Shown: piece after piece, positions 27,792-35,745 of the stretch
Position numbering within the stretch: the stretch's first letter is position 1
How the letters are laid out: every line of letters starts with the position of its first letter
Origin: a virus
IMG/VR virus record: IMGVR_UViG_3300032315_001065
Location: 1-44,557 of that record
Direction: 5' to 3' (one strand)
Length of the DNA stretch: 44,557 bases
Notes under the pieces: generated by a model
What the model was told of the DNA's origin: nothing
Database searches by the model: none
What the model saw: only the letters and a program-made list of their open reading frames with translations
Made by a program: the position numbers and the translations under genes

Positions 27792-28025
27792 ATGCCCAAT
27801 GTTACAGTAACTACTCCGGCAGTTATACAGGTCAAGGTTAATTCTCAACAATCCAGTGAAGTAAGATCATTAAACTACGGCATACGAACACTTAAAGGTT
27901 CTACCGATCTTTCTTTGAATAATGTTCAAGATGATGATGTCATTGTCTATCAAGCCAACACCGACAGTTTTGTAGTAAAATCTGTTATAAGAGTAAATGG
28001 AAATTTAGATGAAGGATTTTTTTAA
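27792..28025 (+). CDS. Small conserved protein preceding the long fibre
   Basis: This 77-residue protein begins MPNVTVTTPAVIQVKVNSQQ and contains GIRTLKGSTDLSLNNVQDDD and VIVYQANTDSFVVKSV. It ends directly at the start of the 1365-residue fibre. The LSLNNVQDDDVIVYQANTDS segment resembles phage structural modules of the form 'LxDVxxxxDGDVLVYDxxTxxF'. It probably contributes to the base of the fibre. No enzymatic motif is seen. Confidence 0.6.
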   Translation: MPNVTVTTPAVIQVKVNSQQSSEVRSLNYGIRTLKGSTDLSLNNVQDDDVIVYQANTDSFVVKSVIRVNGNLDEGFF

Positions 28026-31000
28026 ATGGCCAATACTTCCCTACAAATCCTTCGATCATCAGTTAATAATGCCCCACAGAGTTTACTCGATGGTCAGTTA
28101 GCCTTCTCATACAAATCCGGTGTACTATACATCGGTTCTAACACCAATATTCTTACTATTGGTGGTAATGCCATTGTGTCATTTGCACAATCGGCTTTCA
28201 ATCAAGCCAATACCGTTACGGCCAATCTTACCAACAATCTGGTTTATATTCAAGGCGTTAACAATACACAGAATGTTCGGTTGAATTCAATTGAAACTGT
28301 TAATCAAGACCAGAATACTGCCATTAGTATCATACAAGGTACCAATGCAACACAGAATGTTCGGTTGAATTCAATTGAAACTGTTAATCAAGACCAGAAT
28401 ACTGCCATTAGTATCATACAAGGTACCAATGTCTGGCAGAATACTGAGATTGCAGCTGTCAGTAACTATGCACACTTCATTGGCAATTATGCAAATACAA
28501 CTGCGGTCAATCTAGGTTATGTCAATCAGTATGCGGCTTCATCGTATGCTCAGGCTAATACTAATGCACAGAACATTATATTCTTAAATCAGTATGCTAA
28601 ATCGGGATATGATACAGCCAATCTAGCAACTGCAAACACCATCTATACACAAGGTGTAGATGCCACACAGAATACTTGGATTGCATCGAACAATGCGTTG
28701 CAAGTAGGCATTAATGATACACAAAATACACGCCTGAATAGTATTGAAACAGTTGATGTGTCACAGAATACTCGAATGACCATCATCGAAGGTGTAGATG
28801 CCACTCAAAATATTCGGTTAGGTTCTATTGAAACGGTTGATGTAGCACAAAACAACCGTATGACAATCATAGAAGGTGTTGATGCCACGCAAAATGCTTG
28901 GATCACTTCTAATGTTATTTACTTCCAAAGTGTAGATGATACGCAGAACAATTGGATTAGTTCTAATGTGGCTTATTTCCAAAGTGTAGACAGTACACAG
29001 AACAACTGGATCTCGGCCAATCAGGCATACTTCCAAGGTGTGGATAATTCACAGAACACCCGTATGTCTATCATTGAAGGCACCAATGCGACACAGAATG
29101 TTCGGTTGAATTCAATTGAAACTGTTAATCAAGACCAGAATACTGCCATTACTATTATACAAGGTGTTGATGCGACACAGAATGTTCAAATTGCTGGTAT
29201 TCAAGGTGTAGATTTAGCACAGAATACGAGAATCACCGAAGTTAATCAGTATGCTGAATCTGCCTATGCAACGGCCAACTCTGCACAGACCAACACTATC
29301 TTTACACAAGGTGTTGATGTTACACAGAATGTTCGCTTAAGTTCTATTGAGACCATCAACAATGACCAAAACACTCGGATGTCTATCATCGAGAGTGTGG
29401 ATAATACACAGAATACTCGATTAAATTCTATTGAGACCGTTAATGTAGACCAGAATACTGCCATTGCCATTATTCAAGGCACAGATGCGACACAAAATGT
29501 TCGTCTGAATAGTATTGAAACAATTAATCAAAACCAAAATACCACAATAACACAGGTCAATCAGTTTGCTCAATCAGCCTATGACCATGCGAACACCAAG
29601 TTTGCTTCTGCTGGCGGTACAATTACTGGTCCCGTTGTTATCTCTGGCAATAATAATCTAACTGTAACAGGTAACTTAAGCGTATTAGGTACAACAACTA
29701 CTGTCAATACAAACCTGTTAGAGGTTAATGACCCAATGATTCTGTTGGCCAATGGTAACTTCTACTCAGATACACTCGACATTGGTTTTGCTGGAAGTTA
29801 CAATGATGGCGCCAATGCTCATACTGGTTTGTTCCGTGAGCACACAAATAAAGATTACTATTTGTTCCAAGGTTATATACCTGAAATATCAGGCAATAAC
29901 GACATTAATATTAGCGACCCTTCATTTAGAACGGCCAACCTTAATGCAGATTATGTGAAAGCCAATGTAATTGCTACTACAGCAGTCATTGGTGGAGTTA
30001 ACTTTGCAAATTATGTTTCATTGATATCCGGTATTGATGCAACTCAGAACACTCGCCTGAATAGTATTGAAACAATTAATAACGACCAGAATACTACAAT
30101 CACTCAGGTTAATCAGTATGCTGCTTCGGCATATCAAACAGCCAATCAGACTAATCAGTATGCTCAGTCAGCGTATGATCATGCAAACAATGCTTATAAC
30201 TATGCCAATACATCAATCAGTTATAATGATGGTATCAATGCAACACAGAATACCCGTATCGGTGGTATTGAAGGTGTAGACCTAACACAAAATACCAGAC
30301 TTAATGCTATTGAAACAATCAACACCGACCAAAATACTGCTATTAGTATCATTCAAGGTGTGAATCTTGGACAAAATGCTACCATTACATCTGTTAATCA
30401 GTATGCGGTTTCATCTTATAATCAAGCTAATACAAATGCAGGCAATATTAGTATTATTCAAGGTATAGATAATACTCAAAACTCTTGGATTAGTTCTAAT
30501 GTATCTTATATTGCTGGAGTTGATGATACTCAAAACACTCGTATTCAAAGTATTGAAACAATCAACACCGACCAAAATACTGCTATTAGTATCATTCAAG
30601 GTGTGAATCTTGGACAAAATGCTACGATTACATCTGTTAATCAATTTGCTCAAGCGGCTTATAACAAAGCAAATACTGGCGCAGCAGCGGTTACTTATTT
30701 GGCCAATGCTGTTTTATTTGCTAATTCTACCGGTGTAGTATCAAACTCTTCCAGTTTATCATTCTATTCTTCTAACAACACATTAGTTGTCGCTAATATT
30801 TCTGCACCTACATTATATACAACTTCTGGTGGTGTTGTGTTCCCGGACGGAACAGTTCAAACAACAGCCGGTGGTGGAGGTGGAGGTGGAGGTGATTCTG
30901 GCATCGACCAATTTGCCAGAAATACTGCTAACTCTGCTCAAGCAAACACAATTGTAACCCAAGGTGTTGATGTTACACAAAACAATAACATTATAGCAAT

Positions 31001-32123
31001 TAACAATTTTGCTGCAGCTGCATATACACAAGCCAATACAGCTAATGCACGTGCATTTAATACTGTATTAAAATCTGGCGACACCATGAGTGGTGCATTG
31101 AACATTGCTTCAAGTGCAACAGGCACCAATACATGGGATTCTGCACTTGGTGTAAATGGTTCAATTGCATCAAACAACAATCTATATCTCAAAGGCACAG
31201 GTTATTTTGGCCTAGCCAATGGTCAAGTATTATTCCCTAATGCACTTATTGAAGCAATTGGTAACAGTTCGTCATATGCACAGATTGTTATGCAGAACAA
31301 AAATGTTAACGTCAATGCTTCAGCTGATTTTGTAGCAACTGCTGACAATGGTTCTGATAGTGATACCTTCATCAATATGGGTATCAATTCATCATTATAC
31401 AATCAAGCAGGTTTTGAATTAACAGGACCAAATGATGGATATTTGTATGTTTCAGGTAATACATCAACAGGTGGCGGCGCTCTTGTATTAAGCACAACAA
31501 CACCTAAAGACATTGTATTTTCTCTCAATGGTCAAGGCGTTAATTCTGAAATTGCTCGATTCCAATTTAATACTGGATTGGTGTTAAAGAATCGTATCAC
31601 TTTTGCTGATGCAACAACACAAAATACGGCAGCTGCACCTGCAAACTATACACAATCAGCATTTAATACAGCCAATAATGCATCTCAAACTGCTCAAGCG
31701 GCTTATAACAAAGCGAACACGGGCAATCCTTACGAATCTAACACATCATTTTCAACAACGTCAGCCAATCAAGTGATGGATATGTTCAGTTCTTCTGTTT
31801 ATAGAACTGCAAAATATTTAATTCAATCGGTTAGTGATTCGGATGTACACAGCACAGAAATTCTTTTGAATCATAATGATATTAATGTGTTCATTGTTGA
31901 ATATGCAAATAATTATACCACACCTTTAATATCCGTTGATGGTGTAATTAATTCAGGAAATGTAGTGATTTATGTAACACCCTTTAATTCCGATACTACG
32001 GTAGATTTTATAAGAACAACATTGGTTTCTAGAATACCATCTGGTCCTGTTGGTGATTTAATGTTGCAATCCGGTACACAGGATTTGATGATTGATTCTG
32101 GAGCAGAAGATTTAAACACATAA
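28026..32123 (+). CDS. Long tail fibre with coiled-coil-like 28-residue repeats
   Basis: This is a 1365-residue fibre. The N-terminus LQILRSSVNNAPQSLLDGQL, AFSYKSGVLYIGS is a virion-anchoring domain of aquatic phage fibres. Residues about 75-520 and 660-880 are built from 28-residue units (TQNTRLNSIETINTDQNTAI, SIIQGVDA) with a 14-residue hydrophobic spacing that fits a trimeric coiled coil, interspersed with YAASSYAQANTNA units. Between them, at about 550-650, is the conserved LSVLGTTTTVNTNLLEVNDP domain. A Gly tract at about 955 and a domain shared with 12340-14505 (FINMG, DGYLYVSG, ITFADATTQNTAA, about 1095-1210) follow. The C-terminal end is MLQSGTQDLMIDSGAEDL. Probably a long host-recognition fibre. 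Confidence 0.82.
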   Translation: MANTSLQILRSSVNNAPQSLLDGQLAFSYKSGVLYIGSNTNILTIGGNAIVSFAQSAFNQANTVTANLTNNLVYIQGVNNTQNVRLNSIETVNQDQNTAISIIQGTNATQNVRLNSIETVNQDQNTAISIIQGTNVWQNTEIAAVSNYAHFIGNYANTTAVNLGYVNQYAASSYAQANTNAQNIIFLNQYAKSGYDTANLATANTIYTQGVDATQNTWIASNNALQVGINDTQNTRLNSIETVDVSQNTRMTIIEGVDATQNIRLGSIETVDVAQNNRMTIIEGVDATQNAWITSNVIYFQSVDDTQNNWISSNVAYFQSVDSTQNNWISANQAYFQGVDNSQNTRMSIIEGTNATQNVRLNSIETVNQDQNTAITIIQGVDATQNVQIAGIQGVDLAQNTRITEVNQYAESAYATANSAQTNTIFTQGVDVTQNVRLSSIETINNDQNTRMSIIESVDNTQNTRLNSIETVNVDQNTAIAIIQGTDATQNVRLNSIETINQNQNTTITQVNQFAQSAYDHANTKFASAGGTITGPVVISGNNNLTVTGNLSVLGTTTTVNTNLLEVNDPMILLANGNFYSDTLDIGFAGSYNDGANAHTGLFREHTNKDYYLFQGYIPEISGNNDINISDPSFRTANLNADYVKANVIATTAVIGGVNFANYVSLISGIDATQNTRLNSIETINNDQNTTITQVNQYAASAYQTANQTNQYAQSAYDHANNAYNYANTSISYNDGINATQNTRIGGIEGVDLTQNTRLNAIETINTDQNTAISIIQGVNLGQNATITSVNQYAVSSYNQANTNAGNISIIQGIDNTQNSWISSNVSYIAGVDDTQNTRIQSIETINTDQNTAISIIQGVNLGQNATITSVNQFAQAAYNKANTGAAAVTYLANAVLFANSTGVVSNSSSLSFYSSNNTLVVANISAPTLYTTSGGVVFPDGTVQTTAGGGGGGGGDSGIDQFARNTANSAQANTIVTQGVDVTQNNNIIAINNFAAAAYTQANTANARAFNTVLKSGDTMSGALNIASSATGTNTWDSALGVNGSIASNNNLYLKGTGYFGLANGQVLFPNALIEAIGNSSSYAQIVMQNKNVNVNASADFVATADNGSDSDTFINMGINSSLYNQAGFELTGPNDGYLYVSGNTSTGGGALVLSTTTPKDIVFSLNGQGVNSEIARFQFNTGLVLKNRITFADATTQNTAAAPANYTQSAFNTANNASQTAQAAYNKANTGNPYESNTSFSTTSANQVMDMFSSSVYRTAKYLIQSVSDSDVHSTEILLNHNDINVFIVEYANNYTTPLISVDGVINSGNVVIYVTPFNSDTTVDFIRTTLVSRIPSGPVGDLMLQSGTQDLMIDSGAEDLNT
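28267..28434 (+). repeat. 84-bp tandem repeat inside the long fibre gene
   Basis: Copies start at 28267 and 28351, and a third separated copy starts at 29092. Each encodes the 28-residue unit and the copies are nearly identical in DNA. A further 75-bp exact duplicate lies at 30308-30382 and 30551-30625. Conservation at silent positions indicates recent duplication or gene conversion. Confidence 0.88.
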
Positions 32124-32126
32124 ATA
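32119..32126 (+). promoter_or_regulatory. Late promoter (CATAAATA)
   Basis: CATAAATA overlaps the stop codon of the long fibre and ends 30 nt before the ATG at 32157. AAGGA lies between promoter and start. It is the same octamer and spacing as at 534 and 40387. Confidence 0.68.
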
Positions 32127-32156
32127 TTATCAATTAATAACAAGGATTAAACAGAA

Positions 32157-33944
32157 ATGCCAAAAACACTACAACTAAGACGGGGAACAACCGCTGAGAT
32201 TACTGCAAATACACCTGCATCAGGTGAGTTGTTTGTTGATACACAAAAGAAAACTGTTACTGTTGGTGATGGATCCACAGCAGGAGGCATAATCCTTGCA
32301 AGAGATGATAGGGTTTCTGATGTTTATGGCGTAGCTAACACCAAACAAGACACTCTAGTATCTGGCACAAATATCAAAACAATTAACGGAACATCATTGC
32401 TAGGCAGTGGTAATATACCAGTAAGTGGTGGCGGCAGTACAGGTGACTGGACATTCACTGCTAACGTAGCAAATGTATCATTCAACGATGCAGCACAAAT
32501 CAGTACCAGTGGTAATGTGACAGCCAATGTTACAACAACTAATAATTACACATCATCAAATTGGCCAGCTCCAAATCCGTTACGGACTGCTTTCAATCCT
32601 GGCCAACTGACACTGCCGCTATCAAGTTCATTTACTCCAACATTCTCAACTATTCCAGTTGGATCAACAATATCCTTTACTACAATCAACGGCACCACTG
32701 GTACTTATACAGGAAGAGTAACTGCTGTAGAATATTTAGGAGCCCAAATTTCTTGGATATTATATTATCAAAATACAAGTCAATATCCTACTGGCTCATT
32801 TGATGAACTTACTACTTTATCAGTTTCCACTACTGTTCCTGTGACATCAAATGTATCTGGCACATACATATTTGAAACTGATGGTACATTTGTGACCGAT
32901 TCTGCATTGGCCGGCGATGTTCTCATTGACAACAACATTGTCACTCCTTTGCCCATAGTCACGGTGGATCCTTATGGCAATGTAACTGAAACACCACAGC
33001 CCTTGGTCGTCAACGGCAACTTGAGTGTGACTGGTAATGTTACTAGTACTAATATGTCCACACGGGTTGCCATTGGTTCCAGTGCTGGTCTAACTAACCA
33101 AAATCTTGACGCTGTGGCCGTTGGCCCCAATGCCGGTCAAACAACTCAAGGCGCTGGCGCTGTGGCCATCGGTACCGGAGCTGGCCAGATAACTCAAGGT
33201 GGAATTGGTGTGGCCATTGGTTATCGTGCTGCCAACGCAGCTCAAGGCACACGAGGTATTGCTATTGGTAACCAGGCTGCTCAAACTACACAAAGTACGG
33301 ACGGTGTGGCCATCGGTACCGGGGCTGGCTCGTTAAGTCAAGGTGAAGGTTCGGTTGCCATTGGGCGAGGGGCCGGTCAAACCGTTCAACGTAACAGCGC
33401 TGTTGCGATTGGTGAAAATGCGGCCGCAGGCAGTCAAGGCAGAAACTCGATAGCAATTGGCCTACAGAGTGGCTTTACAAGTCAAAGCCAGGATGCTGTG
33501 GCCATTGGTTACGGTGCTGGTTATCAATCACAAGGCACTCAAACTGTTGCTGTTGGTTACCAAACCGCCATAACAAATCAAGGTAACTATTCCGTTGCCA
33601 TTGGTACTGAGGCCGGACAAACCAGTCAAAGCGCCAATGCCGTTGCCATCGGTGTTCTTGCAGGAAAGACCTCCCAAGCCAATTCTGCTATTGCTATTGG
33701 TGACCAAGCTGGTTTTCTTGGGCAAGGTCAAAATTCTATAGCAATTGGACGGCTTGCTGGCTCCAACTATCAAGGCGCACGCTCGATTTGTATAAATGCC
33801 ACCGGCTCTGTATTAACTTCAAGTGCCGAGGAAATATTCGTAGTCAAACCAGTCCGCAATGGTGGCACCGGTGGTAGTTTACCAAGTGGATTCTTCAACA
33901 TGGCCTACAACCCAACCACCGGCGAAATCATCTACTGGTCATAA
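32157..33944 (+). CDS. Tail fibre with YadA-type beta-roll head
   Basis: This is a 595-residue fibre. The N-terminus LQLRRGTTAEITANTPASGE, LFVDTQKKTVTVGDG resembles the N-terminal domain of phage major tropism determinants and many fibres. The middle (about 85-300) is beta-rich with LLGSGNIPVSGGG. Residues 304-543 are 15 consecutive 16-residue repeats of the form VAIGxxAGxTxQxxxA, the left-handed parallel beta-roll of trimeric autotransporter heads such as YadA. The C-terminus is FVVKPVRNGGTGGSLPSGFF ending in TGEIIYWS. It probably forms a trimeric adhesive tip. It has its own late promoter and AAGGA site and directly precedes the glycan cassette. Confidence 0.85.
   Translation: MPKTLQLRRGTTAEITANTPASGELFVDTQKKTVTVGDGSTAGGIILARDDRVSDVYGVANTKQDTLVSGTNIKTINGTSLLGSGNIPVSGGGSTGDWTFTANVANVSFNDAAQISTSGNVTANVTTTNNYTSSNWPAPNPLRTAFNPGQLTLPLSSSFTPTFSTIPVGSTISFTTINGTTGTYTGRVTAVEYLGAQISWILYYQNTSQYPTGSFDELTTLSVSTTVPVTSNVSGTYIFETDGTFVTDSALAGDVLIDNNIVTPLPIVTVDPYGNVTETPQPLVVNGNLSVTGNVTSTNMSTRVAIGSSAGLTNQNLDAVAVGPNAGQTTQGAGAVAIGTGAGQITQGGIGVAIGYRAANAAQGTRGIAIGNQAAQTTQSTDGVAIGTGAGSLSQGEGSVAIGRGAGQTVQRNSAVAIGENAAAGSQGRNSIAIGLQSGFTSQSQDAVAIGYGAGYQSQGTQTVAVGYQTAITNQGNYSVAIGTEAGQTSQSANAVAIGVLAGKTSQANSAIAIGDQAGFLGQGQNSIAIGRLAGSNYQGARSICINATGSVLTSSAEEIFVVKPVRNGGTGGSLPSGFFNMAYNPTTGEIIYWS
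33066..33785 (+). repeat. 15 x 48-bp YadA-head repeats
   Basis: Fifteen in-frame 48-bp units without indels encode 16-residue turns beginning V/I-A-I/V-G. Unlike the other repeats in the window they are diverged in DNA, so they are older or under selection for variation. A degenerate 16th turn (ICINATG) ends the array. Confidence 0.92.
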
Positions 33945-33952
33945 GTCAACCC

Positions 33953-34108
33953 ATGTTATTGAAAAATGTTAAGATTGATCCTTGCTCGTATTTTGTAGGC
34001 AACGAGCTGGATCTGTTGACATGGTGGGTAACAGACTTGGCAAGGTTTACCACAGCACAAAATTTAGCCGCAGTAAACAGCAAAATAAGTAGATTGAAAC
34101 GAAGATAA
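33953..34108 (+). CDS. Small ORF (51 residues) sharing a basic tail with the second glycosyltransferase
   Basis: ATG at 33953 opens a 51-residue frame ending TAA at 34106-34108, between the YadA-type fibre and the glycan cassette. It begins MLLKNVKIDPCSYFVGNELD and ends NLAAVNSKISRLKRR. The last 19 residues match the end of the 34864-35745 glycosyltransferase (NLARVNEKISRLKRV) at about 13 positions, and both have KIDP about 40 residues from the end. No strong ribosome binding site is seen. It may be a small protein of the cassette or the remnant of a deleted glycosyltransferase. Without it, the 182-base gap 33945-34126 shows nothing else. Confidence 0.5.
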   Translation: MLLKNVKIDPCSYFVGNELDLLTWWVTDLARFTTAQNLAAVNSKISRLKRR

Positions 34109-34126
34109 ACCGAACTCTAATTTATT

Positions 34127-34867
34127 ATGATACCAAAAACAATTTGGCAAACCTATAAGACGCAGTATCCCGACTCACAATCAGTTGATTCAATACGGAC
34201 CTGGCTGAAGCTAAATCCAGACCATGTTTGGTATTATTTTGACGATGCTCGATGTGAACGATTTGTGCGTGACCACTTTGACACCGAGTTTTATCAAATG
34301 TACATGTCTTTGCCACTTGGAGTAATGAAAGCCGATGTCTGGCGAGTGGCGGTTGTTTATGTCTACGGCGGAATCTACGCAGACCTGGATACCCAATGCC
34401 TGGTACCGGCCGCACAATGGATTCATGATACGGATGAACTAATTGTTGGAGTGGAAACTCCACACGGCGCCATCAACAATTTTGTATTTGCTGCTGCACC
34501 TCAGCATCCAGCAATATACACAGTTTTACAAACACTATTGGAATTTTACAAAGCCCCCTGGTACTTGAGCAAGGACTCACCCACACCTGTCCAAGACTTT
34601 GGAGCAAATGCCTGGTCTTATGGTCTATTGCGGCATTATGGATTAAATGATGCAGAGTCAATGTTCCAAGGCGGAGACTATTACAACACCGTAGAACAAG
34701 TCAAACAAGAAAAAACAAAATTTTTCTCATACAAAAGTAATGCTTTTTCACCTGCACCAACACATGATACACTGGTACATCATCTGACTGGTAGTGTGTC
34801 TTGGGACAACAGATATGAATCTTGGAGAACCCAACAGCAAGATGTATTTGGAGTGTGCGGACAATGA
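34127..34867 (+). CDS. GT32-type glycosyltransferase (DXD sugar-binding family)
   Basis: This 246-residue protein opens MIPKTIWQTYKTQYPDSQSV, the typical start of OCH1/GT32-like enzymes, then has LPLGVMKADVWRVAVVYVYG and GIYADLDTQCLVPA. The ADLDTQ segment carries the DXD motif that binds metal and nucleotide-sugar in the Gly_transf_sug family. It would transfer a sugar from an NDP-sugar to a glycan acceptor in the cytoplasm. It lacks the DUF4214 module of the later cassette enzymes. It ends in an ATGA overlap with the next gene, starting the coupled cassette. The G+C content looks higher than in 35742-38347, hinting at separate origins. Confidence 0.85.
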   Translation: MIPKTIWQTYKTQYPDSQSVDSIRTWLKLNPDHVWYYFDDARCERFVRDHFDTEFYQMYMSLPLGVMKADVWRVAVVYVYGGIYADLDTQCLVPAAQWIHDTDELIVGVETPHGAINNFVFAAAPQHPAIYTVLQTLLEFYKAPWYLSKDSPTPVQDFGANAWSYGLLRHYGLNDAESMFQGGDYYNTVEQVKQEKTKFFSYKSNAFSPAPTHDTLVHHLTGSVSWDNRYESWRTQQQDVFGVCGQ

Positions 34868-35745
34868 AACAAATTAAATTTGTCACGACCTTTTCCAAAA
34901 ATGGATATTATGTATACGGCCAATATTGGATAGAAAGTTTTTTAGAGTTTACTAAAAATTACAAACACATTACGGCTGTAGTGTATGTTGACGGAATGAA
35001 TCCAAATACATTGGATTATGACAGAAACCGAGTCAGTGTAGTTGATTTTGACACAGCCCTTCCTGACCACTCGACTTGGGTCAAACTGTTTAGAGAAAAG
35101 TCGACACACGAGCAGTGGAACAAAGACCTGGCAGTCAAGTTTAGTTTCAAATCATTTGTCATGATTGACCAATTAAAAAACAACACCAACTGTTATGTGA
35201 TATGGTTAGATGCTGACTGTATTTTTAAAAGTTACGAGTTTGATACATTTGTGACAGATGCGTTGCAAAATAATTTTATAGCCTGCCAAAAAGAATCTGG
35301 CAGCGAGCATGTCGAAAGTGGCATTGTTATATTTGATGCCGAACACGCAGACAAGCAACGATTCCTGGATCGATTTGAATCGTTTTACATGAATCCAGTT
35401 GAGTTCAATTCGTTTGGTCAGTTCTTTGACGGATATGCCATCAATCGAGCACTGGCCAACACTGGTGTGTCTTGCAATGACCTAAATAAAAACTACGGCC
35501 TTGGCGGAATACAATCAGACCCCGACTGCACATTCATGAATCCGTTGTTGAAGGAACGTTTTTATCACAACATTGGCATTACTGGAAAACGAAATTACCA
35601 GAAATGGCAAGACTTTGCCAAAATTGACCCGTTGTTTCAATTGATACACGGTGTAAACGATCCTGTGCCAAAAACTGTAGAACAAATAACACAAGAAAAT
35701 TTGGCGAGAGTCAATGAAAAAATCAGTAGGTTAAAAAGAGTATGA
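34864..35745 (+). CDS. GT-A-fold glycosyltransferase (DxD)
   Basis: The frame extends upstream to 34822, but the start at 34864 (MKQIKFVTTFSKNGYYVYGQ) gives an ATGA overlap with the previous stop, like every later junction, and matches a natural first strand. The protein is 293 residues. YVIWLDADCIFKS at about 106-118 is a clear DxD motif at the end of a strand, and VESGIVIFDAEH plus NYGLGGIQSDPDCTF look like acceptor-side elements of GT-A transferases. The family is not certain. The C-terminal 20 residues (QITQENLARVNEKISRLKRV) form a basic helical tail shared with the small ORF at 33953. Confidence 0.75.
   Translation: MKQIKFVTTFSKNGYYVYGQYWIESFLEFTKNYKHITAVVYVDGMNPNTLDYDRNRVSVVDFDTALPDHSTWVKLFREKSTHEQWNKDLAVKFSFKSFVMIDQLKNNTNCYVIWLDADCIFKSYEFDTFVTDALQNNFIACQKESGSEHVESGIVIFDAEHADKQRFLDRFESFYMNPVEFNSFGQFFDGYAINRALANTGVSCNDLNKNYGLGGIQSDPDCTFMNPLLKERFYHNIGITGKRNYQKWQDFAKIDPLFQLIHGVNDPVPKTVEQITQENLARVNEKISRLKRV

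Noticed and set aside
28267-30700. CRISPR-like array because of regularly spaced near-identical repeats
   Set aside because: The repeats are in frame (84 bp = 28 codons), lie inside one long coding frame, have no unique spacers of even length, and no cas genes are present.
33090-33773. Minus-strand frames opposite the YadA-type repeats
   Set aside because: Their repetitive Ser/Asn/Gly composition is the complement of the 48-bp repeat; shadow frames only.
34822-34863. Upstream start (34822) for the second glycosyltransferase
   Set aside because: The ATGA overlap at 34864 matches all other cassette junctions, and the extra 14 residues are the out-of-frame reading of the previous gene's end.
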